A model generated the notes under the pieces. That model worked only from the letters and a program-made list of their open reading frames with translations. It was not told where the DNA came from and ran no database searches. A stretch of 64,000 bases of DNA. Source: Setomelanomma holmii (taxonomy: Eukaryota; Ascomycota; Dothideomycetes; Pleosporales; Phaeosphaeriaceae). Location: the NCBI GenBank assembly GCA_010015745.1, contig ML978166.1, positions 310,001 to 374,000 on the forward strand, given 5' to 3'. The position numbers were made by a program, and so were the translations under genes. This document shows positions 10,865 through 22,643 of the stretch, piece by piece. Within the stretch, counting starts at the first letter, position 1; every line of letters begins with the position of its first letter.

Positions 10865-11954
10865 TCAGAAAACCTCCATTTCCTCCGTGACACGCTTCCC
10901 GAACCAATCGACAAGCTCGTCACCGCCAGTATCATTCTTTCCGACAAAGAAGTCTGTCATGCGCATGTCGTTGCCATCGTCCTCCGCAGGCCAATCGACG
11001 CTAACGTCAGGCTTCTTGCCTTCAAGCAGCTCTTTTGCTGTGCCCCAAGAGAAGCGGCATTCGTTGCCCCATCCAAAGAGCGGATCCATGTTTTGCTTGA
11101 GCCAGTTCGATGTCCGTGCATCAGCAGGGTAGCCCGATCCCCACGCGATACTGACCTTTGCATCGTCCGAGGCGTCGCCGGCTTCCGTATTCCGGCTGTG
11201 GTAAGGTTCGTAGCATACGTCAAGTGCTGCGTCCCGAGTGACTTTGGCGCACACCGAAGCGGCACTTACGACTGGGTAGAGACTATCCGCTTTCTTTGCG
11301 ACGGTGATGCGAATCGTCGGCCATATTCTTTCCAGCTTCTTCTGGTATATTTCTGGCTTGCCGATTGTGTCGATGTATATCTCCGTCACGTTCACACCCC
11401 GCTCCAGGACTCCTTTGATCAGATCGATCGTCGCGTCCATAGCCTGTGCGTTTAGATTGTATACTGATGGCGACAGCATGTGCGCCGAGATGTCCAGGGC
11501 GGACAATGACCGCGTGGCCCACCCGCCTGCTTGGTACAAGTCTGAGCCGCTGGTGCACAGCTTGCGCATGAGATTCGTGCGGACTTCCGGTGTTAAGACC
11601 TTGGAGTCGTCGAAGTGGTGCGTATCGGCGAGCAGCGAATGGTGCAGTTCGATCGGCAGGTAGAAAAGGGCGTATACCATTGGACCTGTTGTGTGTCATT
11701 AGTCGCAGTGCAGAAACGGTGTTCATGATTGCTTTACCCAAGACTGGTCCTCTTCCAGCTTCGTCAACGCCCAGCACGACTTCCTTGGACATGTCGTCGG
11801 CAATCTGCTTGGGTATGTCCGAGAAATGCGAGTACGACTTGCCCGCGAGAATGTCCTCTTTGTAGATTGAGGGCGCCATGAAGACCTCCGATGGCGGCGT
11901 TTCCTGTTCGATTTGCTGAGTGTCCATCTGGACTTCTTCGACTGTGTCCGCCAT
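10865..11954 (-). CDS. RNH201: Ribonuclease H2 catalytic subunit A
   Basis: Type 2 RNase H catalytic subunit, which nicks RNA in RNA-DNA hybrids and removes single ribonucleotides from nuclear DNA. Exons 11954-11738 and 11685-10865, with a 52-nt intron, encode about 345 aa, in the usual fungal range. The first active-site block DEAGRGP starts at Asp64. Splicing gives VLGPMVYA, the conserved continuation. Further signature blocks are FDDSK, YIDTIG and the SAASVCAKVTRD segment with preceding Asp. Near the C-terminus DMRMTDFF (about 312-319) resembles a PCNA-interacting peptide. An in-frame ATG at 12152 would add 66 mostly basic residues (see findings). I used the ATG at 11954 because the acidic nuclear-form N-terminus begins there. 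Confidence 0.93.
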
Positions 11955-13341
11955 GATGTGCAATACCCGAATGTCGCTGTCGTGTTGCAGTAGTCGATTG
12001 CTATTCGTGGTCGCAAAGTGGTGGGACGGGAAGACGCGTCGGTGAACTTCGACGCGTCGCGCAAGCGAGCCACTCAGGCCGTTAGTCAGACGGCATCTCG
12101 CAGGCAGTTTTCGACACCTCATCTTGAAACCTTCCCGAATGAGAGCATTCACCCGCAGCTAACATGCACACCTGAGTCTTGCGCCTGCACGTGACATGTC
12201 ACAAACCGAGCTCTTCCTACCTAACTATACCTATGTATCATGTCAGAGATTGACTACATCGAAACTTTGTTTGACTGCCTTCAGCGGTTTTGAGATGCGC
12301 CATCAACTTGAGACACCAGTCTAGCTGTGGCACAATTTGAGCTCACAATCATGCGGACACAATCATCAAAGGTACCACTTGAGGAAAAACGGGATTTCCG
12401 CACTAATTTCGTGCTGGGGAGATATTCTGACGATGGTTTGAATTGAAGCTCGGTGCTCGTACGAAATAGCATCTGCCCTGCAAGGCGAACGTTGTGAACA
12501 CCTCGGCCAGCACACAACACGGAACAAGTCACACTTCTGTACACAAAACCTTACAGTATGTCGCCATCTTCCACCATATTCTCCTCGCTTATCATCACCG
12601 CTATCATCCTCCAGATGTCGCCTCGCACCATTTCGCCTTACACAACATGACCCTTCAATCACCCATCCTGCGTCTGATTGGCCGCGCCCTTGCATCTCTC
12701 TGCTCTGCACCTTCCTAATCCGCCCCGCGTTCTTGCCGATTCCCATCTGCACATCTTGGCATCTCAAGCCACTGACAACGTTCTACCTGGGCAACGTCTC
12801 CAATCGTTACCATACGAACCAGTTTCCCGCCTCCCCACTCGTGCAACTACGGGAGGAGCGATACATCCGTACCTGTACGGCGCCACTATCTTGCGCTTGC
12901 CCAGCCTTGCCAAGACGTGCCTACTGCAACGAAGCGTGTGCTGCGGAGCTTTGGGAGCCTTGATTGTGTAGCCAGCTGCTGTATAGAGCAAGGAGCGTTT
13001 CGTTTCGTGCTGTGCTGTGGAGGCCTTGCGCAGTGTTGCGAACGAATCACGACTTATCTGCACGATATGCTGTAGCTTTAATTTGGGAGGAGGGCTTGGC
13101 GCGCTGGGGTGGATGACGATTCCTGGATGCCGGGAAGCATAGACTTCCAAGATGTTGAGATAGATGAGAGGATGAGGCAATGACTTGCGTGGTACAGGGT
13201 GCGAGCTGGTGCGAGCTAGGGTGAGGGGTGCTTGGGTGCTGCATATAAGATGCGTGATACGGCCAGGATGGCTGTTGAGGTACCTGCGTCTTCAACTTTG
13301 CGCACGACATTTGGACAAAGTTTTTGGGTGAAATTGCCGCT
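11955..13341. other. Divergent intergenic region RNH201 / M28 peptidase
   Basis: About 1.4 kb. The first 200 bases may encode an optional N-terminal extension of RNase H2A. The rest shows only short unconvincing open frames; no RNA gene or repeat was recognised. Confidence 0.45.
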
Positions 13342-15033
13342 ATGAAGTACTTAATTGCTATCGGTGCGCTTGCGGCGACTGCTTCGGCGGCTCCAAGGCT
13401 TGAGAAGCGCCAGTATGGATATGGGTATCCTACTCACAAGCCCACTGTTAATGCTGTATGTTTTCCCTTCAATTCCTTATTATCTGCCCGTTCTAATTCG
13501 TACTCTAGACCCTTCTCAAGGCCGACATCACGATTGAGAATCTTTTGGCTGGCGCACAGCAGCTTGAGGACTTTGCTTATGCTTGGGAGGGCCGAAACCG
13601 CTTAATCGGCAGCCCAGGTCATAACGACACTGTTTACTGGCTTAAGGACACACTGGAGAGCCTCGATGGATATTACAATGTATCGCTCCAGGAGTTCTTT
13701 ACTGTTGCACAGCTGAATGGCACGATCAACTCCTTCCTCGTGGATGGCACGACGCCACCCAACGGCTCATATCTGTTGTTCGATTATTCGGCAACTGGCA
13801 ATGCTACCGCGCCATTGGTCGTGGTCAACAACCTTGGATGCAACGCCGTAAGTACAAACCTCATACTTAACTTGCAACCACACTGACATCGAATAGACCG
13901 ACTACCCTGCGGAGGTTTCTGGCAACATTGCTCTCATCTCTCGCGGATCCTGCGAGTTCGGTCTGAAGTCAGCTTTGGCAGGCGCAGCAGGTGCCGTCGG
14001 CGCTCTGATCTACAACAATGCGGCTGGGCCACCCCTTCAAGGAACCCTAGGTGCTCCTCCACGCCCAGAAGGTGATTATGTCGCCTCGATCAGTATTAGC
14101 CAGGATCTCGGAGCTGGATACGTTTCTGCTATTGCTGGTGGCGCGACTGTTACTGCCACCATCGATGTGACGACCGACATCCGCAACATTTCCACATACA
14201 ATGTTATTGCGACCACCAATAGCGGCGATCAGGAGAACAAGCTTGCGCTTGGTGCTCACACCGACTCGGTTGCTGCTGGTCCCGGTATCAACGATGATGG
14301 TAGCGGTACAATCGGTATCCTTGAGGTTGCGAAGGCGCTCTCCAAGTATGAGATCACGAATGCCGTGACCTTCGGTTTCTGGGCGGCTGAGGAGGAGGGC
14401 CTTCTCGGATCCACATACTACGTTGAGAATCTCCCTGCGTCAGAGGCGGCCAAGATTCGCGCGTACTTGAACTTCGATATGGTAAGTCGTTCCCCACCAG
14501 AAATTTGTGACAATGCTAATTGCACCCAGATTGCTTCGCCCAACTACGTCAATGCCATCTACGACGGCGACGGCAGCGCTTTCAACCTCAGCGGCCCAGC
14601 CGGTAGTGACCAGATCGAGGCATTCTTCGAGAATTACTTTACCGGTGCTGGCCAGAACTTCACAGCCACTGCTTTCGATGGTCGTTCCGATTATGGTCCG
14701 TTCTTGGATGTTGGTATCCCATCCGGAGGTCTGTTCACCGGTGCTGAGGAGAACAAGACCGAGGAAGAGGTTCTCTTGTTCGGCGGAACTGCTGGTATCG
14801 CGCTTGACCAGTGCTACCACTCTGCTTGCGACAACGTCACCAACTTGAACCTGGAGGCTTTCGAGCTCCACGCCAAGGCCATTGCTGATTCTGTTGCGAC
14901 ATATGCGTTCTCATGGGAGGGCTTTCCGGCGAGGAATACCACCGCTACCAAGAGGAGCGTTGTAAAGCCGCGCAGGACTGTGGAGAACAAGCACCGCAGA
15001 AGCAGGCGCGCTGCTCAGCCGCTGCAAAAATAG
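13342..15033 (+). CDS. Secreted or vacuolar M28 aminopeptidase with PA domain
   Basis: Zinc aminopeptidase of family M28 (aminopeptidase Y / LAP2 type), releasing N-terminal amino acids from peptides outside the cell or in the vacuole. Exons 13342-13455, 13509-13847, 13897-14481 and 14530-15033 give about 513 aa. Residues 1-17 are a signal peptide, followed by a KR site at about 24-25. A PA domain occupies roughly 130-240. Metal-site residues are His272 (GAHTDS), Asp284 (NDDGSG), the catalytic WAAEEEG glutamates at about 316-317, Asp345 (NFDM) and the His of CYHSACD. Many N-glycosylation sequons support export. The basic C-terminal tail (KRSVVKPRR) is unusual. The third intron is 48 nt and in frame. 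Confidence 0.93.
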
Positions 15034-17018
15034 ATGCATATGATGAGAAAAGTTAGTTTTTAGTAGTGATGACGTGGAGAATGGGCAAGACAAGTCCTAA
15101 ATCTGTGCTAACCGAATGCACGCGTAAATCGTGCCGCTCTTGGTGCTTGTGGCGTGTGGTGGTGTATCTTGTTGGTGCCGAGTATGCTGTTGAGGTCTAA
15201 TCTTGTCCACCACGTTTCTGCCATGCACAGTATCGCTATGTTTCGCAGGTCGTTTGCAGAAAAGATCGGGGCCGCATGCGGGGCCTGAGACCCGGCAAAG
15301 ATGGGTCTGCGTCCGCCGATGTGATCTGGATGCAGTTGGCGTTGCTCCTGTGGTGTGCTTTGCTGGGCGAGGCCGCAGTGCCAGCGGGCTGGTAGCGCAG
15401 TGTGATTGGTCTGGATGTCGTGCTTCGAGGCAAGAACATCGCAGCTCCTTCCTGAAACGTTTTGACTGTGAGTTCGAAAATATGAACACAAATTGAGCTC
15501 AACTGTCGCTCCTGCTGCTGCGAAAGTTAACGCAAGCCATTTCCTCACCACCGTTATTGCGCCATACCGTCCCGCCTTTCCACTGCTGGCACGGACTTTG
15601 GCCTGCCCAGAGCCGATTGGCAAGTGCGGGGAAGTCTGAAACGTCGCGATGCTGTTCCGGCTTTGCCACTTACATCCTAGTTCGTCCATTTCGAGCGGTG
15701 AGGCGGTGAACGTGCAGCGTACCTCGCTAGCCGTCTCTGATATGTTGCCGTGGGATGCGCGCGAGGGGCGGCGGCTTGGAGACGAGTGTTCTCGTGAGGC
15801 AATTGTATTGAGAGGTGTAAGACCTTGTCACGGCTGACCGCGTGATCTGAAGAAAGACTCCATCAGCAATGAGGCGAAGAGGCGAGAGTCTGGTGTGGTA
15901 GTCCGTGAATGCTGCAACGATTCGATTCATCTTGGATTGAGCGGCATGCATCGGCGTGGGAGAAGGAGCAGAATGCCCCGCTGGATGTAGCACCGGCCGT
16001 GGAGCACCTCGAATGCCCCTCTTCTGCTGCCCAGACGCTGCAGATCCAGCGTGGTTTGAACGAGGCAATCTGCTGAATGATGTAAGCGCTGCATGTGGCC
16101 AGCCATTCGCCGGCAGTGTTGAACATCCCCCCTAAGTCTGGAGTCGCCTGTCAACAGCTTGAATACCCACGGTAACCGCGAAATTTAGGCGCAGCACGGC
16201 GTGTGAGTTGTTTTACTAGAGAGCTGCTCACTGAGCCGAGGCGCGGGGTGCGAAAGGCTGCGTTCCAGCGGCATTTGGAGCACTACGCGTAAATAGGCAC
16301 AGTGAACAGTCGCGAGAAAGGGTCTTTGGCAGGCCGGCGGCTCGACATAGCCTGGGAGGAAGTGGACGCGACATCGCACTTCAATTATAGATTGCAAATG
16401 AACGACGAAGCGGAGCGAATGCGCTGGACATGGCCTGGAGCCAGAACTCAACAGCGTGCGGGTGTGCGATGCAGACGTGAACTGCAACGGCGACCCTCGA
16501 CCCTGGTGGCTGCATAGTTAGCGCTTTAAGGGTCTCTTTTACTGCGGCCCCAGAAGCGTCACTCTTCGTCCACACTGTAACTATATTCCTGTACTTTGAG
16601 CGCCGGGACCGTGAACTATTCAGCCCGGCTCTTCCTTGAGGTCTCCTTCAGTCAGTCTCTTCCAGCGCCTAATCTGGGCCCTGCTGTTCGCTTTGACCAG
16701 GCGCTGGGACCGAAGCGTGTCACGAACGAGCACTAGTTACCGCTCCGCCAACCAACCCTCGTCAGCCAAACCCTCTGCTGCTCGACCTCTAGCGACGTCT
16801 TTCCTTCGAGTTCCGCACCACCAGAGAAGAAAGGGCGCTGGCCCTGTGTACGAGTTACTGTGTATGTAGTCACGTCCCATGTGCACTCAGAGGACTCCCT
16901 GAAGCATAGCGCGGCCCGCATAGCTCCTGCTTCGCACCTCACCGCCCGCACCCCACACACAGCGAGCTCTGAGGAATATTGCGCTGACTGCCCGGGCACA
17001 GTGTATTTCTAGTTCGCA
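15034..17018. other. Long intergenic region upstream of the PUF gene
   Basis: About 2 kb with no supported gene. Several overlapping short open frames on the minus strand (15.1-15.7 kb) have no family features. The last 400 bases are CT-rich and probably contain the promoter and leader of the PUF gene. Confidence 0.45.
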
Positions 17019-20000
17019 ATGGCCTATCCTGCAGGCAATGGAGGGCTCCGCTCTCCGCGCGAAGAATCGTTCGCTTTCCGCAACGCTGTTGGCTCCCAGA
17101 TGGGGTCCTCGAACGATGTGCGCGGCCAGCTGCATCGCCGCTTCACCACGAACAATATCCCCACGCTGAGCACACCGCTGTCGCCAATCGGCCAGCAACG
17201 CAGGCAGGCCGCTGAGCCAACCGAGTTTACTACGGCGGTACGTACAGAGCGCTTTCATACACCCACTGCAAGAGAAGGAAGGCGCATGCGCACATCGCAG
17301 TGTTAGCTCGTGCTGCCATGCATGCACGACATCTCGTATTGGTCGGGCGATAATCAAAATTGTTTGTTTCCTGCTGCTGTGGTGTAGGGCACCCATCTGT
17401 GTGGATGTTGGTGAATTCGAGGTGAACCAGAGTCAGGGCTGACGACCAATCACAACAGACGTACCACAAGCTTCAAGTGGTAAGAGAAGTCTCCTTCACC
17501 TCGACTTTCGTGTTTTTGTTATGTCATTGCTCCGCCTGCCCATTCTGCTGGAAGTAAGATTGCCAGGGTCCTGCTGTACAAGGTTGCGCTGGCGACGCAG
17601 TTTATTGTTTCCTGTGCGCTTCTTCTCCTTCTCCGCTGCACCCGCTCAACCACATCATTGTTAACCCTATTCTTGTACACTTTGTCTCTCCTGAGATCAA
17701 GGCACTCCATTTCTTTCTGCATTTATCTCATCTCTACCCTAGCTACTCAGAGTCACGCGAGTGACGTTGTTGCCCCAAAACACGCTTGACGGTCGCGCGT
17801 GACCCGCTGACGCTGTTTGACAGCTCGAGAAGAAAAAGCTTGAGTACGAATATCTCAAAGAGCAACGTAGACGATTCGAGGCGGAAATGGAGCTCATTGA
17901 CTTACAGTCCCGCCGCGGCGAAGAGGAAATTCACCGCCTCTCTACAGACCTTCGATACGGAAAGCAGCCTGCGCACAGCCAGCCCACCACCCCGCCCGAG
18001 TACAACGACGGTAACGGCTTTCCCTCTGCGTTCTCGCGTCCAAACCGCTTCAGCATGTCGAGCATCAACCCCGGAATGACCACCCCTCGTGGCAGCCGCG
18101 CCAACTCCCAGGTCACCTCTCCGCCTGCATCGTTCTATGGCAACGGCAACGGTGGCCTACCATCCCAGTCGGTCCCAGGAACTCGACGCAACTCTGACGA
18201 GGATCATGACGACTTTGACAACGACGATTTCACTCCCGTGAGCCCCGTAACTCGCAAGTAAGTCTAGCTGCAATCTCACCTTTACCTGCCCTTGGCGCTT
18301 TGACGCCACCTCTGCAACCTCGCTGTGTCCTTTCTGTTAATCTACCTCCATCTTTCTCGACGCATTTTGCAAGCAATCACACGCAAGCCAAGATGACGCA
18401 AACTGACGTCCAAAGGAACAACCGTATGTCAATGCCTGTCACTGGACTTGATCTTCGTGGCCGCGACAACTTGCCAGACCTTGCTTCCGTTCTAGGCCAC
18501 ATCGACACCACCGGTTATCTCTTTGGCGAGGAGGACAAGGAGCACAACCCGGCCGCTTCCCCAGATCACAAGGCTTACCTCCAGATGAGCAACACGGATG
18601 ACAAGTTCCCCATCTTGGTTCGTCGTGATGGAGCTGGTAATGGTACGAAACTCTCTGCCTCTTCCGCTGCGCTTGATTTGGCCCTTTCCCAGTCCCCTGG
18701 CCCGGATGCCCATCCCAATGGTTGGCAAGGATATCGTCATCGTCAAGCTCAACAGTCTTTGCCTACTAACACCTTCCGTAAAGCTTCCCAGGTTGACGAG
18801 TACGATATCGGCCAAACCAATGGCAATGGCGACACCACTCCCAACAAGAACATGGCCAACAACCGTCGTTCCGTGGAGTTCAACCTCGGCAGCCCTGAGC
18901 CCAAGCGCTCCAGCTACGCCAGCCCCACCAACGGCATGCCCAAGCTGACTCAGTCGTACTCTACAAGCGATGTTCCGACCTTGAAGAATGGAGTTGCCTT
19001 GAAGGGCGCCAACGGAGCTGGCTTCACCACCCACGCTGAGCAGCACTTCCACAACCACAACGCCACATTGGGCCGCATCCCTCCTAATGCCATCAATAAC
19101 CGCCACAGCCGCGAGATATCCAACGGCTTCAAGGATCAGGAATACCGTCCCGCCTATTCCGGTCTCCATGCCAGCGCTGCTCCTTTTGGCCCGACTATCA
19201 CCTCTGCTGCATCGGTCAATGGCCTTGCTGGCACTGTCGGCTCCCCGACCATGTCACAATATGCTACGACTCCAGCTCCAAATGCCCCTTACTACGGATA
19301 CGGCATGACCATGCTCAATGGTGCGATGAATGGTGTCTCTCTAGGACCTGGACCGCAGTTGGGTGGACCTACTGCCTACGGTGCCAACGGCATGTATGGC
19401 GGTGGTAATATGCCTTTCTTCAACGCGTATGCCACCTACGGTCCTGGCGGTCGCGTTCAGGACAGCCAAGCTCGTGTCATTCAGAGCCGCCGTCTGCAGA
19501 ACGATGCAAACCGCTTCATGAACTACGATTTGAAGACTATGCCTCGCCATGAGATCTACAGCCTTTGCAAGGATCAACATGGCTGCCGCTTTCTGCAGAA
19601 GAAGCTGGAGGAGCGCAACCCAGATAATCTGCAGATCATCTTCGATGAGACTGTGCCTCATGTGGTCGAGCTGATGACTGATCCGTTCGGCAACTATCTC
19701 TGTCAGAAGCTATTGGAGTTTGCGAATGATGAGCAGCGCAACACCCTTGTACGCAATGCCTGTCCGTCGATGGTCTCCATTGCCCTCAATCAGCACGGCA
19801 CTCGTGCGCTCCAGAAGATGATCGAGTTTATCTCTACTGAAGAACAGGTATGTCAACATATTTTTGACTTTGCCAACTCTTACTAACATGGTTGCAGACC
19901 GACATGATCATCCAGGCTCTGTCTGGTCAGGTTGTCGACCTTATCCAAGACCTCAACGGCAATCATGTCATCCAGAAGTGCTTGAACCACCTCAAGTCTT

Positions 20001-20851
20001 CCGAGGCTCAGTTCATCTTCGATGCTGTTGGCGAGCACTGTGTCACTGTTGGCACCCACCGTCACGGTTGCTGTGTTCTTCAGCGCTGCATTGACCACGC
20101 CTCCGGCTTCCAGAAGGTCGACCTCGTTCGCAAGATCACCGCGCATAGCTTCCACCTCGTTCAAGACCCCTTCGGCAACTATGTCGTTCAGTACATTCTC
20201 GATCTAAATGATCCTGCCTTTACTACACCCATGTGCGAGGGCTTTGCAGGCAAGATCATCGAGCTTTCCAAGCAAAAGTTTAGCTCCAACGTCATCGAGA
20301 AGTGCATTCGCTGCGCCGAGATGTCTGCTAAGCAGCTGATGATCGAGGAGCTTCTCGATGCCGAGGAGCTTGAGCGTCTCATGCGCGACTCCTACGGCAA
20401 CTATGTTGTTCAGACCGCACTCGAGTTTGCTCCTCCCGCTCTATGCATGCTACTCATCGAGATGATGCGTCCTATCTTGCCATCTATCCGTCAGACTCCG
20501 TATGGTCGTCGCATCCAGAGCAAGGTCCAGGAGCGCGAAGGTCGTCTTGCCGCCTACACTGGTCGTGCTGCCTCTGGCCAGGTTTCTCCTCACGAGAACA
20601 GCTCCACCCAGTCTGGTGCCTCTTCCGTTTACGCCACTCAGGCTCCTGGTGCTTCCATATACCAGACCAACGGCTCCTCGGCCTATCAGCCTCCCATGTA
20701 CACTGCCGCTGCCAACTATGGCTCTAACATCGCTTCGCCCCAGCCGCATCGTCTGAGCAACCCGCCTCTTCCTCACCACCTGCACAACTCTGTACAAAAC
20801 CATGCCTATCAGTACGGTGTCGCTCAGAACGGCATGGGCAACTTCTTCTAG
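17019..20851 (+). CDS. Pumilio/PUF-repeat RNA-binding protein (Puf4/Mpt5 type)
   Basis: Cytoplasmic mRNA 3'UTR-binding regulator of stability and translation. Exons 17019-17237, 17459-17479, 17824-18257, 18374-19847 and 19898-20851 give about 1033 aa. The N-terminal half is low-complexity (Ser, Asn, Gly, Pro) except for a coiled coil, EKKKLEYEYLKEQRRRFE, directly after the microexon. The C-terminal third carries eight PUF repeats, seen from blocks such as KDQHGCRFLQKKLE, DPFGNYLCQKLLE, NQHGTRALQKMIE, DLNGNHVIQKCL, HRHGCCVLQRCID, DPFGNYVVQYIL, KFSSNVIEKCI and DSYGNYVVQTALE. Exon 2 encodes only TYHKLQV, which I recall as conserved in orthologues. A perfect TACTAAC branch site lies at 19881-19887 in the last intron. 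The PUF family is certain; the Puf4/Mpt5 subtype is inference. Confidence 0.92.
17459..17479 (+). other. 21-nt microexon of the PUF gene
   Basis: Flanked by CACAACAG on the left and GTAAGAG on the right, with phase 0 on both sides, encoding TYHKLQV. It sits between introns of 221 nt and 344 nt. Its inclusion joins TEFTTA to LEKKKLEYEY without changing frame. Confidence 0.75.
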
Positions 20852-21600
20852 AGGTCCACCATCGTCCTCGACGACTTACGATCTGACGAGTTACGGCCAC
20901 GATCGCTCAAGCACTTCAACGTCCATCACTACCGCAGCATTTCTACCAGTTTACACATTTGCACTGGTGTTGGGTGGCTGTCATCTGAAGAGCGATCTTT
21001 TTCCTATCTCTCGATCTTGCCTATAATGAATGGTGTGTTGCATGCCACACATTCATGACTTTCATTTCACGGCAGATCGTTTTGTATAGTATCGATCACA
21101 ACGACATGAGCATCTTTGCGGAGCCTTGGCATCTTTTGGGCATCTTCATGGCGCTACGAACAAAGGTTTCACGACAGATCAGATTTCTTTTATTCTTCAC
21201 AACACCCTGGCATTGTTTTGTATTCTATCACTTTCCCACATTGCTTTCGACACTTGTCTTACTTCTTGGGGAGGCATAAACGGTGCACCTGACCCTTCAA
21301 AACGTTAAGCACGAGCAAGGGCGGCAATTTCTTCATGGAAGGCTAGGGCTACAGGCACTCTTTTCTTTTCCCCAAACGAAACGATCGTATCGGAACGAAG
21401 CTTCATGTCACTTGCCAGAGATAGATGGGAGCTACGAAATTCATTGAACAGAAAACCCATGTTTGCATCTGCATCTGAGACGTGCTTCGACTGACCGATA
21501 CTTTACCGCAGCCAGGTTAAGAAGCCACGCATCCATTACTCATGAATGTTACACCTCCTCTCTCGTCACGTATGCTGAATCGTCGTTATGCTCATTGACA
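20852..21600. other. 3' region of the PUF gene and intergenic sequence
   Basis: About 750 bases with AT-rich sequence typical of a 3'UTR. No supported gene. Confidence 0.4.
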
Positions 21601-21680
21601 ACTCGTTATACCCACCAACAACTCGTTATACCCACCAACAACTCGTTATACCCACCAACAACTCGTTATACCCACCAACA
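21601..21680 (+). repeat. Four-copy 20-bp minisatellite
   Basis: Four identical head-to-tail copies of ACTCGTTATACCCACCAACA at 21601-21620, 21621-21640, 21641-21660 and 21661-21680. A partial fifth (ACTCGTTATCC) begins at 21681. Confidence 0.98.
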
Positions 21681-21691
21681 ACTCGTTATCC

Positions 21692-21975
21692 TCATCTACA
21701 AACCCCCAGCCCCTTTCCACAACAACATACCTTCGCCCCATCCCCTTTGCCTTGTTGCCCATCAGCCGTGAAGGACCAGCCATCAGGTGCTTTAGATGCG
21801 TGTTTGGGACTTCGCCAGTCCCATTCTGGAAGGCTGTTGAGCCAGTCTTGGTGCTTGGGGCAGGTGTCACACTCGGGTGAACAGCCTTGGTCGCAGGTCT
21901 AGCATCATCAGTCCTGTCTGTGATAAGTAGAATGGTGAAGATACTGCGCACGATGTGTGAGTGGCTGTTGCCCAT
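21692..21975 (-). CDS. Candidate small Cys/Trp-rich protein (copy 1)
   Basis: Candidate gene, not recognised. A possible first exon, 21975-21952, starts MGNSHSHI, which fits an N-myristoylation pattern (MGxxxS). A possible 53-nt intron (weak GTGCGC donor, TGATGCTAG acceptor) leads to a frame beginning TCDQGCSPECDTCP, then KHQDWLNSLPEWDWRSP. The frame then runs to a TGA at about 21692, or may splice at GTATGT (21730) just before the adjacent minisatellite. The main support is comparison with a second copy at 22.6-22.8 kb: in the aligned core most base changes fall at third codon positions of this frame. Gene boundaries are uncertain. Confidence 0.35.
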
Positions 21976-22643
21976 TGTGTGTGCAAAGGCAAAGTGGGTT
22001 TGGTCGAGGTTGGGAAAGCTTGATGAGGACGCGTATATTTGGGGACGTGGCTGCTTGGTAACCAGAATGTATACTACAAGGTTGGGCGTTGCAAAAGCAG
22101 CAATTTTGGTGATCGTAGGGTATTTGTGGGCGACCTGGAAAATGTAGGCGTGTCTTGTTATGTGTATCGTGTGTGTGGTTGCGTGTGAGGCATGCAGGTG
22201 TAAGCTCACGCCATGTCACATGGCAACATAAGCGTATGACCGTGGTACGATACCCAGGACAGAAGCATTCGGAAAGGAAAGCAATGCGGCGGCGCATGCT
22301 GTGTGGGTTGTCAGCGCAGTTGGATGGCTCACTCGGGGTAGGGACAGCCGGTGCGAGTATACGAGAGAGCCCTTGGAGTGAATAACCATGAACGGGCTGT
22401 GAGTGACACAAGTGTTCAGCTGCCATGCGAGTTCGTACTTCTTCAATCGGCAAAGTTTACGAGCCATAATGATATAAAGCGATCTTATGATTTTGTCAAA
22501 TTGCTAAGGCACATTCTCAGGCTTTCATTACGCTGCCCTAATCAAGTGTGGAGCATCCGTTGCCATGGTAGTCTTCAGCGATATTGACGACAGACTGGGT
22601 CAATTCCAGCCAGTTCTCTTCAGAATTCCAGCTTGCGCATTGG

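Noticed and set aside
10784..11455. 223-codon plus-strand open frame
   Set aside because: Antisense shadow of the RNase H2A exon.
12366..12767. 133-codon minus-strand frame between RNH201 and the M28 peptidase
   Set aside because: No motif, no signal peptide, no conserved composition; considered chance.
15108..15689. 193-codon minus-strand open frame
   Set aside because: No domain, no good start context, composition unlike the confirmed genes, and other frames here are open as well.
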